A stretch of DNA of 64,000 nt from Reyranella sp. (GTDB lineage Bacteria > Pseudomonadota > Alphaproteobacteria > Reyranellales > Reyranellaceae), in the NCBI RefSeq assembly GCF_030651995.1, contig NZ_JAUSBN010000037.1, positions 52,154 through 116,153 of the forward strand. Reading direction: 5' to 3'. This document shows, one piece after another, positions 11,491 to 19,614 of this stretch. The notes under the pieces were generated by a model that saw nothing but the letters and a program-made list of their open reading frames with translations, made no database searches and was not told the DNA's origin. Position 1 is the stretch's first letter. Each line of letters starts with the position of its first letter. A program made the position numbers and the translations under genes.

Positions 11491-11673
11491 CTAGAGTCTT
11501 TCCGAGCGGGATGGAACATACCCCACAGCCTCATGCTGAGGAGCGCTCCAATAGGAGCGCGTCTCGAAGCATGGGCACGAGCACCGCGTCCGCTGCCCGC
11601 CCTTCGAGACGGCCGCGATGCGGCCTCCTCAGGGTGAGGTAAGGGGGGACAACATGAGACGGAAAGACTCTAG
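11491..11673. repeat. Palindromic repeat, copy A, with 14-bp terminal inverted repeats
   Basis: An intergenic element of about 183 bases. Its ends are perfect 14-base inverted repeats, CTAGAGTCTTTCCG at 11491-11504 and CGGAAAGACTCTAG at 11660-11673. Inside is the repeat-family core (11529-11640): CTCATGCTGAGGAG, a CGTCTCGAAG arm, a spacer with GAGCACC, a CCTTCGAGACG arm and CTCCTCAGGGTGAGG. The right end overlaps the porin stop codon (TAG, complement of 11670-11672). The form resembles a small non-autonomous (MITE- or REP-like) element; I found no clear target duplication. Confidence 0.75.
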
Positions 11674-12926
11674 AACAGCACCGTCAGGCGCAGCGAGAAG
11701 ACCGCCGCCATCTGCTGCGTCGGCGCCAGGGCCGGCTGGAAGTAGAGCTGCACGTCGGGCGTGATCAAGAGGTGTCTCACCGACCACGACCAGTAGAGTT
11801 CGACCATCGTCTCGCTGGGGTTCACATAGGTGTCGGCATAGAGCGTCTGGTTGACCCTGTTCCACGCGATCCCCAGACCGATCTGGTCGAGCGGCGCGCG
11901 GCCCAGCGGGTTGTTGTAGACCGCACCGCCGGCGATCGACGACTGAATGGGCTGGCTGGAATTCCAGACGGTGTTGGCGCGCAGAAACACGCCCCACTTT
12001 TCGCCGAAGGGCTGGGCGGCGCTGAAGGAAAGCCCCGAGCTGGCCTGTGGCTGCATCTCGACACTGGGCAGGTTGTAGTAGAGCAGCGAGTAGCTGCCCT
12101 GGCCGAGCTTGCCGGCAGTCGGCGACCAGGCGCCGTAGAGAAACCAGGAATACTGGCCCTGCCCCACCGTGTTGAACTGGATGTAGTTGGAGGCCAGGAC
12201 GTTGTTGGCGTCCTGGAAGCCCACGGCAAAGGTCAGCTCCTCCGTCGGGTTGACCTGGATGTAGGCGCCGAGACTGCCCTGCGAGTAGTTCTGGCTGCCG
12301 TTCTGGGCGAGCGAGTAACCGATGAAGTTGACCTGCTCGTTGTTGGAATAGGCATTGCTGTCGAAATTCGAGAAGGGATACTGACCCACCGTCACCGACA
12401 CGAAATCGCCCGGGAAATCATGCGTGTAGCTCACCTGTGCGAAGGTGAGCTGGTTGTCCGGATAGTCGTTGACCTGACTGTTGAGGTTCAGCCGGTTCTG
12501 CAGGCTGGTGCCGGTCTGACCCGACCAGTATTGCGTCGCGAGGTAGGCGAACTGGAAGGAACCGGCGCCGATCCCGGGATCGTCAAACGCCTTCCAGTTC
12601 ACCGCCGGTGCAAACTGGGCCTGCACCGCGCCATAGTTTCTGCCCGGCGCACCCCACTGGCTCAGCACCGACGAGGTCATCGAATAGAAGATGCCGGTCG
12701 TATCCTGGATCTGCTGCTTCGCACGGGCGTAGCGACGGGCGGCGTCGTCGAAGGGCTGTTCCAGGAAGTACTGCTCGCGCGCCTCGGCCGCGCGCAGCCT
12801 GTTGTGGATCTTGCCGACGTGGCGCACGCCGTCGTCGTCATCGTCGTCGGCCGCCTCCTGGGCATCGGCTGCCGCAAATGGCAGGACCAGGGCGACCAGA
12901 CCACCAATCCAAATCGTCGAACGCAT
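11670..12926 (-). CDS. OprB-type carbohydrate porin
   Basis: Outer-membrane beta-barrel porin of 418 residues, by family a channel for sugars and other small polar solutes. It has a Sec signal peptide (MRSTIWIGGLVALVL to ADAQ), then a run of six aspartates, then a charged helical stretch (residues about 38-75). The barrel has alternating aromatic strands such as LTFAQVSYTHDF and VSVTVGQYPFSNFDS and ends in SLRLTVLF with the C-terminal phenylalanine used by the Bam machinery. The stop codon lies in repeat copy A. The acidic run straight after the signal peptide is unusual. Confidence 0.87.
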   Translation of the reverse strand: MRSTIWIGGLVALVLPFAAADAQEAADDDDDDGVRHVGKIHNRLRAAEAREQYFLEQPFDDAARRYARAKQQIQDTTGIFYSMTSSVLSQWGAPGRNYGAVQAQFAPAVNWKAFDDPGIGAGSFQFAYLATQYWSGQTGTSLQNRLNLNSQVNDYPDNQLTFAQVSYTHDFPGDFVSVTVGQYPFSNFDSNAYSNNEQVNFIGYSLAQNGSQNYSQGSLGAYIQVNPTEELTFAVGFQDANNVLASNYIQFNTVGQGQYSWFLYGAWSPTAGKLGQGSYSLLYYNLPSVEMQPQASSGLSFSAAQPFGEKWGVFLRANTVWNSSQPIQSSIAGGAVYNNPLGRAPLDQIGLGIAWNRVNQTLYADTYVNPSETMVELYWSWSVRHLLITPDVQLYFQPALAPTQQMAAVFSLRLTVLF

Positions 12927-12947
12927 GCCGCTCCTGCCGGCCCGCTC

Positions 12948-13784
12948 TTACGGCGTCAACGCCTTCTCCAGGAACGCTTTCACGTCGACCACGAACTGCT
13001 TCCAGGCCGGTTCGTGCGCGCCGTAGTGCGCCCCGCAGCAACCGCCGGGCTTGCTGCGGTTGCCAACGCCGTCGAGATAGCGGACCGGCAGGCCCAATGC
13101 GTCGAAGCTGTGATGAGCGTTTTCGTAAACTTTTGTTTCGACCAGCTCCCGGCCACGCACGACACGCTCCAGCACCGCACGGCACTGCGAGACCGGCGTC
13201 CAGTCGTCGAGCGCGCCCATGGCGAAGAGCGTGGGCTGGCGCACCGCGAGGCGCGGCCCCAGCGCATCGGCCAGCGCGCAGTCGGGATAGACCAGCACGA
13301 CGGCGCGCGCAGCGGCCGGCGTCGGATCCTCGGGCCGGCCCGACATTGCGCGCAGCATCGCCACGCCGCCGCCGTAGGAATAGCCCATGTAGGCGAGGCG
13401 CCGCGGATCGATGCCCGGCTGCTTCGCGAGCCAGGCGAGCGTCGCGTCGATGTCGCCGGCCCGCGCCTCGGCGGCGGCCTGCGTCGGCCAGTTGCGGCCG
13501 CAGACATCCTTGAGGCCGCGCGCCGAGAAACTGTCGACCACCAGCGCGGCATAGCCCCAGGAGGCGAGCAGCCCCGCCATGCGCGCCGTGTTCTGTCCCG
13601 GCCCGCCGCAGCCATGGAACAGCGCGACCGCGGGAACCGCCGCCGTCGCCTGGGCCGGACGGAAGAGCTGCGCCGACAACTGGACCGTGCGCCCCCCTTG
13701 CTCTACGGGAACGCGGACGTTCTGCTGCGCCAGCGCGGGCGATGCGCCCAGTATGGCCAGCAGGATCATCAGCCTTGCGATCAT
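12948..13784 (-). CDS. Secreted dienelactone hydrolase family protein
   Basis: Alpha/beta hydrolase of 278 residues with a Sec signal peptide (MIARLMILLAILGASPALAQ), so probably periplasmic. The nucleophile elbow is GYSYGGG (serine type), the oxyanion region is LFHGCGGPGQN, and the likely catalytic histidine is in ENAHHSFDALG. It resembles the protein at 53624-54409 in the HG/HS-C-G-G/A-G region, the SWGY..DSF segment and the histidine segment, so the two are probable paralogues. It lies 21 bases upstream of the porin gene on the same strand, and 49 bases from the divergent protease gene. Substrate unknown. Confidence 0.86.
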   Translation of the reverse strand: MIARLMILLAILGASPALAQQNVRVPVEQGGRTVQLSAQLFRPAQATAAVPAVALFHGCGGPGQNTARMAGLLASWGYAALVVDSFSARGLKDVCGRNWPTQAAAEARAGDIDATLAWLAKQPGIDPRRLAYMGYSYGGGVAMLRAMSGRPEDPTPAAARAVVLVYPDCALADALGPRLAVRQPTLFAMGALDDWTPVSQCRAVLERVVRGRELVETKVYENAHHSFDALGLPVRYLDGVGNRSKPGGCCGAHYGAHEPAWKQFVVDVKAFLEKALTP

Positions 13785-13833
13785 CGACCGGACCGTAAAC
13801 CAAGCAAGAGCGGAGACAACAGGTGGATTGCAC

Positions 13834-14514
13834 GTGAGCGAGACGATCTACACCATCTCCACCTGGGTGATCCCGGCCCTCCTCGCCATTACGCTGCACG
13901 AGGCCGCGCACGGGTTCGTGGCCTTGCGCTGCGGCGACAAGACCGCGTGGCAGCTCGGCCGCGTGACCCTCAATCCCTTCAAGCACATCGACCCGGTCGG
14001 CACGATCCTCCTGCCCGGCCTGCTGATCTTCCTGCGTGCACCCTTCCTGTTCGGCTACGCCAAGCCGGTGCCGGTGAACTTCGGCGCGTTGAACAATCCG
14101 CGCCGCGACATGGTGTGGGTCGCCGCCGCGGGCCCCGCCACCAACGTCCTGATGGCCCTGGCGGCGGGCCTGCTGGCGCATCTCGCCATCCTCCTGCCGC
14201 CCGACGCCGCCGCCTGGGCGATCCGGAACATCGAGAATGCAATCCTGATCAATGTCCTGCTCGCGGTGTTCAACATGGTGCCTCTGCCGCCGCTGGATGG
14301 CGGGCGCGTCGCCGTCGGGCTGCTGCCCGACAGCCTCGCGCTGCCGCTCGCCCGCCTGGAGCCCTACGGCATGCCGATCCTGCTCGGCCTGATCTTCATC
14401 CTGCCGCTGATCGGCAACCAGCTCGGCATCGACCTCAACGTCATCGGCTGGCTGCTGAGCGAGCCCGTCGGCTGGCTGGTCAACCTCGTGATACGCGTCA
14501 CCGGCAACGGCTGA
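13834..14514 (+). CDS. Site-2 protease family protein (peptidase M50)
   Basis: Integral membrane metalloprotease of the short M50 type, 226 residues. The zinc-binding HExxH is seen as LHEAAHGFVALR near the N-terminus, and the third ligand motif is NMVPLPPLDGGRV. GPATNVLMALAAGLL and several hydrophobic stretches supply the membrane core. The GTG at 13834 is chosen because AGGTGG lies seven bases upstream; the frame runs open further but through a region antisense to the divergent hydrolase. It has no PDZ domain, unlike RseP. Substrates of this short class are mostly unknown. Confidence 0.91.
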   Translation: MSETIYTISTWVIPALLAITLHEAAHGFVALRCGDKTAWQLGRVTLNPFKHIDPVGTILLPGLLIFLRAPFLFGYAKPVPVNFGALNNPRRDMVWVAAAGPATNVLMALAAGLLAHLAILLPPDAAAWAIRNIENAILINVLLAVFNMVPLPPLDGGRVAVGLLPDSLALPLARLEPYGMPILLGLIFILPLIGNQLGIDLNVIGWLLSEPVGWLVNLVIRVTGNG

Positions 14515-14619
14515 GCGCGCCGCCCGGGCCACAGACGGAAAAAAAGAACTCCGCGCGGAATAATCGGCCCGTCCCTGGCGTCTCTCCCCTGCAGACCAAC
14601 AGCTGCATGGGAGTTGAAG

Positions 14620-15006
14620 ATGTTGAAATCGATCGTCGCCACCGCCGCCGCCCTCGCGATCTTTGCCGCCGGTAGCGCCTTCGCCGCCGAGCCTGCCTCG
14701 GCCACGCCGCCGGCGATGAAGAACGGCATGTTCGTCACCGCGAGCGGCATGACGCTCTACACGTTCGACAAGGACGCCACGCCGGGCAAGTCGGTATGCA
14801 ATGGCCCGTGTGCGACGAACTGGCCGCCGGCCCTCGTTGCCGACGGCGCCAAGGCCTCGGGCGACTGGACGATCATCACCCGCGACGACGGGCTGAAGCA
14901 GTGGGCCTACAAGGGCAAGCCGCTCTACGCCTTCGCCAAGGACACCAAGGCCGGCGACAAGACGGGCGACGGCTTCCTGAACGGCGCCTGGCACGTCGCC
15001 AAGTAA
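14620..15006 (+). CDS. Secreted-repeat (COG4315-type) envelope protein
   Basis: A 128-residue exported protein with a Sec signal peptide (MLKSIVATAAALAIFAAG to AFAAE) and two copies of the secreted repeat of unknown function: GMTLYTFDKDATPGKSVCNG with PCATNWPPAL, and KQWAYKGKPLYAFAKDTKAG. The ATG at 14620 has GGGAG upstream; a TTG two codons earlier is less likely. The next two genes are an ECF sigma factor and its anti-sigma, an arrangement suggesting that the protein is a target or sensor of that stress circuit. Molecular function is unknown. Confidence 0.88.
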   Translation: MLKSIVATAAALAIFAAGSAFAAEPASATPPAMKNGMFVTASGMTLYTFDKDATPGKSVCNGPCATNWPPALVADGAKASGDWTIITRDDGLKQWAYKGKPLYAFAKDTKAGDKTGDGFLNGAWHVAK

Positions 15007-15080
15007 GGCCGCGCGTAACACCGGTGGTGTGGCGCCGTCCCCGGTTCGGCCGGCGCCACTCCTTCCTGTAGAGTAAGCCC

Positions 15081-15587
15081 ATGGCCGATGCGGAAGCCCT
15101 GCTCGAACCGCTGATCCCGGCGCTGCGCCGTTACGCCTACGCGCTGGTGCGCGACCACGATGCGGCCGACGACCTGGTGCAGGACACGCTGGAACGCGCG
15201 CTGTCGCGCTGGACGCTGCGGCGGAGCGATTGCGATCTCCGGGCCTGGCTCTTCACCATCCAGCGCAATCTCCATGTGTCGGCGCTGCGGCAGGACCGCC
15301 GGCGCGGACCGCATGTCGAGCTCGACGAGTGGACGACACCCAAGGCCGTGGCGACGCAGGAAAGCGGCAGCGAGGTGCAGGATATTCTGGCGGCGCTCGA
15401 TCAGTTGCCGGAGGAGCAGAAGTCTCTGCTGCTGCTGGTCGGCGTCGAGGATCTTTCCTACGACGACGCGGCGAAGGTCATGGGCGTGCCGATCGGTACG
15501 GTGATGTCGCGGCTGTCGCGCGGCCGGCAGCGGCTGCGCGCGCTGCTCGAGACGGGGCGTGCCACGCTCCTGCGGAGAGTGAAATGA
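15081..15587 (+). CDS. ECF RNA polymerase sigma factor
   Basis: A 168-residue group IV sigma factor. Region 2 is in the first half (YAYALVRDHDAADDLVQDTLERAL), and region 4 is in the second half (LPEEQKSLLLLVGVEDLSYDDAAKVMGVPIGTVMSRLSRGR), with the helix-turn-helix that reads the -35 element. Its TGA overlaps the ATG of the anti-sigma gene (ATGA, 15584-15587), the usual coupling that gives balanced amounts of both. The inducing stress cannot be told from sequence. Confidence 0.95.
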   Translation: MADAEALLEPLIPALRRYAYALVRDHDAADDLVQDTLERALSRWTLRRSDCDLRAWLFTIQRNLHVSALRQDRRRGPHVELDEWTTPKAVATQESGSEVQDILAALDQLPEEQKSLLLLVGVEDLSYDDAAKVMGVPIGTVMSRLSRGRQRLRALLETGRATLLRRVK

Positions 15588-16369
15588 CGGACAAGGCGTT
15601 TTCGATCGGCGAGGACGAGCTGCAGGCCTTCATCGACGACCGGCTGGAGGGTGATCGCCGCGCCGCCGTGGAAGCGCATCTGGCCGCCCATCCCGAACTC
15701 GCCGAGCGCATCGCCGCCGAGCGGCGCCAGCGGGCGATCCTGCGCAGCCGCCTCGAGGCCAAGTTCGCCGAGCCCGTTCCCGCGCGCCTCCGCATCGCCA
15801 ACCTGCGCGCCGCGCGTCGCAGCTTCCGGGCCCGCAGTTGGACCAGCGCCGCCGCCGCGGTCGCCCTCTTCGTGGCCGGCGCGACGGCCGGCTGGTTCGC
15901 CAACACGATCGCACCCGCACCGCTGGCGCCGACCCCGACCGCCAGCGTGGCGCAGGGCGCGCACGCGGCCTATCGGACCTTCGTCGTCGAGGTCGCCCAT
16001 CCGGTCGAGGTCGGCGTGCAGCAGGAAGCGCACCTGCTGCAGTGGCTCTCCAAGAGGCTCGGCCGCAAGCTGGCCGCGCCCGACCTCTCGCCTTTCGGCT
16101 ACAGGTTGATGGGCGGCCGCCTGCTGCCCGGCGGTAACGGCGCGGCGGCCCAGCTCATGTACGACGATGCGAGCGGCCGGCGGCTCACCATCTACGTGCG
16201 CGCGACGGAAGGTAAAGAGACGGCTTTCCGTTTCCAGAAGGAAGGCGAGGCCGCAACCTTCGCCTGGATCGACCAGGGCTTCGGCTTCGCGGTGACGGCG
16301 ACCGCGACCCGCGACGAGCTGCTGCCGATCGCGGAGGCGGTCTATCGCGGCTTCGAGGGCAAGAGTTGA
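15584..16369 (+). CDS. Transmembrane anti-sigma factor
   Basis: A 261-residue single-pass membrane protein expected to hold the preceding ECF sigma factor inactive. The cytosolic N-terminus has the zinc-less anti-sigma helix pattern (LQAFIDDRLEGDRRAAVEAH, then LAAHPELAERI). One hydrophobic span, AAAAVALFVAGATAGWFANT, lies near residues 87-106. The periplasmic part (about 155 residues) is presumably the sensor. The gene is in a different frame from sigma and overlaps it by four bases. No cysteine pair of the ZAS type is seen. Confidence 0.9.
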   Translation: MTDKAFSIGEDELQAFIDDRLEGDRRAAVEAHLAAHPELAERIAAERRQRAILRSRLEAKFAEPVPARLRIANLRAARRSFRARSWTSAAAAVALFVAGATAGWFANTIAPAPLAPTPTASVAQGAHAAYRTFVVEVAHPVEVGVQQEAHLLQWLSKRLGRKLAAPDLSPFGYRLMGGRLLPGGNGAAAQLMYDDASGRRLTIYVRATEGKETAFRFQKEGEAATFAWIDQGFGFAVTATATRDELLPIAEAVYRGFEGKS

Positions 16370-16413
16370 AGCCTCTTCCGCTCGCGAAGTTTCACGCTGA
16401 ACTTCAGCAAACA

Positions 16414-16522
16414 ACCTCATCCTGAGGAGCGAACGCAGTGAGCGTCTCGAAGGATGGGCACGAGCACCACGTCTGTTGCCATCCTTCGAGACGGTCGCTT
16501 CGCGACCTCCTCAGGATGAGGT
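16414..16522. repeat. Palindromic repeat, copy B
   Basis: This is the same family as copy A: outer arms ACCTCATCCTGAGGAG and CTCCTCAGGATGAGGT, and inner arms CGTCTCGAAGGATGG and CCATCCTTCGAGACG around a spacer containing GAGCACCACG. The whole unit folds as a long, nearly perfect hairpin. It lies between the convergent anti-sigma gene and the minus-strand gene at 16558, where it could act as a bidirectional terminator. No flanking terminal repeats like those of copy A are visible. Confidence 0.82.
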
Positions 16523-16557
16523 GGTGTAGTTAACTCAAGAAGAAAAGATCCTATCCC

Positions 16558-16824
16558 TCACTTCGACGGGTCGGTGTGATCTTCGAATTTCTTGAGGTGG
16601 CGCGGCGCCCATTTGTGGTCACGCGCCTTCACGATCCATTCGTCGAGCTTGGGCCAGCGCCGGCGTGCCGACGTCACCCATCGACGGCCGGTCTCGAATT
16701 CGGTCGCCAGCAGGTAAAGCGCCAGCACGAAGAAGATCCAGCCCTGCAGGATCGGAATGAACCCGCCCACCACCGACATCACGAGGCAGGCAGCGATCGC
16801 AAGCGCCATCAGGGGCTGGCGCAT
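16558..16824 (-). CDS. Small membrane protein, PGPGW-like
   Basis: An 88-residue inner-membrane protein with two close hydrophobic segments (LMALAIAACLVMSVVGGFI and LQGWIFFVLALYLLATEF) and a basic C-terminal tail. The pattern around GGFIPILQGWIFFVLALYLLA, followed by a charged RRW segment, recalls the PGPGW family of small transmembrane proteins, but the signature is degenerate, so the assignment is tentative. It starts six bases after the lpdA stop and is therefore likely the last gene of the TCA operon. Function unknown. Confidence 0.72.
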   Translation of the reverse strand: MRQPLMALAIAACLVMSVVGGFIPILQGWIFFVLALYLLATEFETGRRWVTSARRRWPKLDEWIVKARDHKWAPRHLKKFEDHTDPSK

Positions 16825-16830
16825 GGGAAG

Positions 16831-18243
16831 CTAGAGGTGGATCGGCTTGTCCCAGGCGGCGAGGGCAGCTTCCTTGAGCGCCTCGTTGACCGTGGGATGG
16901 GCATGACAGACGCGGCCGATATCCTCGGCCGAAGCGGAGAACTCCATCGCCATCGCGGCCTCCGCGATCATCGTCCCGGCCTCGGCGCCGAAGATGTGGA
17001 CGCCCAGCACCTTGTCGCTCGCCTTGTCGGCTAGAACCTTCACGAAGCCCTCCGTGGCGCCGTTCGCACGACTGCGCGGGTCGGCGGTGAACGGATACTT
17101 GCCGACCTTGTAGGCAACGCCGGCCGCTTTCAGTTGTTCCTCGGTCCTGCCGACCCACGCCACCTCGGGCTGGGTGTAGATGATCGAGGGAACGAGGTCC
17201 CAGTTCACATGCCCCTTCTGGCCCGCAAGGGTCTCGACGCAGGCGACGCCGTCCTCGCTCGCCTTGTGCGCGAGCATCGGCCCGTCGATCACGTCGCCGA
17301 TCGCGTAAATGCCCGGCACCGAGGTCTGGAAGTGGCCATCGACGGCGATGCGGCCGCGCTCCGTCATCTTCACGCCCGCCTTCTCGAGGCCGAGGCCCGC
17401 GACATAGGGACGGCGGCCGATCGACACCAGCACGACGTCGGCTTCCAGGGTCTCGGCGGCACCGCCCTTCGCCGGCTCGACCGTGAGCGTCACGCCGGCG
17501 TCCGTCGTCTCCGCCTTGGTGACCTTGGCGCCCAGCTTGAACTTGAGGCCCTGCTTGGCGAGCGTGCGCTGGAGGAACTTGGTGACCTCGTCGTCGACAC
17601 CGGGCGTGATGCGATCGAGGAATTCGACCACCGTCACCTCGGCGCCGAGGCGGCGCCACACCGAGCCCAGCTCGAGCCCGATGATGCCGGCGCCGACCAC
17701 CACCAGGCGCTTCGGCACTTCGGAAAGCTCCAGCGCGCCGGTCGAGGAGACGATCCTCTTCTCGTCGATCGCGACGCCGGGCAGCGGCGTCACTTCCGAG
17801 CCGGTGGCGATCAGGATGTTCTTTGCGGCGAGCGTTTCCTTGACCGCGCCATCGTCGCCGACAACCGCGACGGAACCCGCCGCTTCGATGCGACCCGCGC
17901 CGGTATAGGAAGCGATCTTGTTCTTCTTGAACAGGAAGGCGACGCCCTTGGTGGTGGCTTCGACGACCTCGTTCTTGCGCTTCATGAGCTGGGCGAAATC
18001 GAGCGTCGGGGCCGCCACGACGACACCGTGCGCGCCGAGATCGTGGCCCGCCTCCTCGAACAGGTGCGAGGACTGCAGGAGCGCCTTGGAGGGAATGCAG
18101 CCGACGTTGAGGCAGGTGCCGCCCAGCGTCGCGCGCTTCTCGACCACGGCGACCTTCAGGCCGAGCTGTGACGCGCGGATCGCGGCGACGTAGCCGCCCG
18201 GGCCGGCGCCGATCACGACCAGATCGAAGGATTCGTTTGCCAT
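16831..18243 (-). CDS. lpdA: Dihydrolipoyl dehydrogenase (E3)
   Basis: FAD flavoprotein that reoxidises dihydrolipoyl groups of the 2-oxoglutarate (and possibly pyruvate) dehydrogenase complex with NAD+. At 470 residues it shows the FAD Rossmann GAGPGGYVAAIRA, the redox disulfide Cys44/Cys49 in GGTCLNVGCIPSKALL, a second Rossmann motif VVGAGIIGLELGSVW, and the C-terminal active-site His-Glu in HAHPTVNEALKEA. It lies downstream of sucB with a hairpin repeat between them, an order that marks it as the E3 of the OGDH complex. Confidence 0.97.
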   Translation of the reverse strand: MANESFDLVVIGAGPGGYVAAIRASQLGLKVAVVEKRATLGGTCLNVGCIPSKALLQSSHLFEEAGHDLGAHGVVVAAPTLDFAQLMKRKNEVVEATTKGVAFLFKKNKIASYTGAGRIEAAGSVAVVGDDGAVKETLAAKNILIATGSEVTPLPGVAIDEKRIVSSTGALELSEVPKRLVVVGAGIIGLELGSVWRRLGAEVTVVEFLDRITPGVDDEVTKFLQRTLAKQGLKFKLGAKVTKAETTDAGVTLTVEPAKGGAAETLEADVVLVSIGRRPYVAGLGLEKAGVKMTERGRIAVDGHFQTSVPGIYAIGDVIDGPMLAHKASEDGVACVETLAGQKGHVNWDLVPSIIYTQPEVAWVGRTEEQLKAAGVAYKVGKYPFTADPRSRANGATEGFVKVLADKASDKVLGVHIFGAEAGTMIAEAAMAMEFSASAEDIGRVCHAHPTVNEALKEAALAAWDKPIHL

Positions 18244-18271
18244 GAGCGCACCGTGATTATCGAGAAATCGG

Positions 18272-18342
18272 TGTCATCCCGAGCGCAGCGAGGGACCCTT
18301 GGTCGGGACTGCGAAAGGTCCCTCGCTGCGCTCGGGATGACA
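18272..18342. repeat. Perfect 26-bp inverted repeat between sucB and lpdA
   Basis: Arms at 18272-18297 and 18317-18342 are exact reverse complements (each begins or ends with TGTCATCCCGAGCG or its complement), with a 19-base loop. It sits in the 110-base gap between sucB and lpdA inside the TCA operon. No run of T follows on either strand, so it is not a standard intrinsic terminator. RNA stabilisation of the upstream message, partial termination or a REP-like mobile origin are possible. Confidence 0.85.
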
Positions 18343-18353
18343 GGTTGTTGAAA

Positions 18354-19586
<1,233 letters not shown>

Positions 19587-19614
19587 GACTACAATTCCTC
19601 TTCTCTACCCGCGC

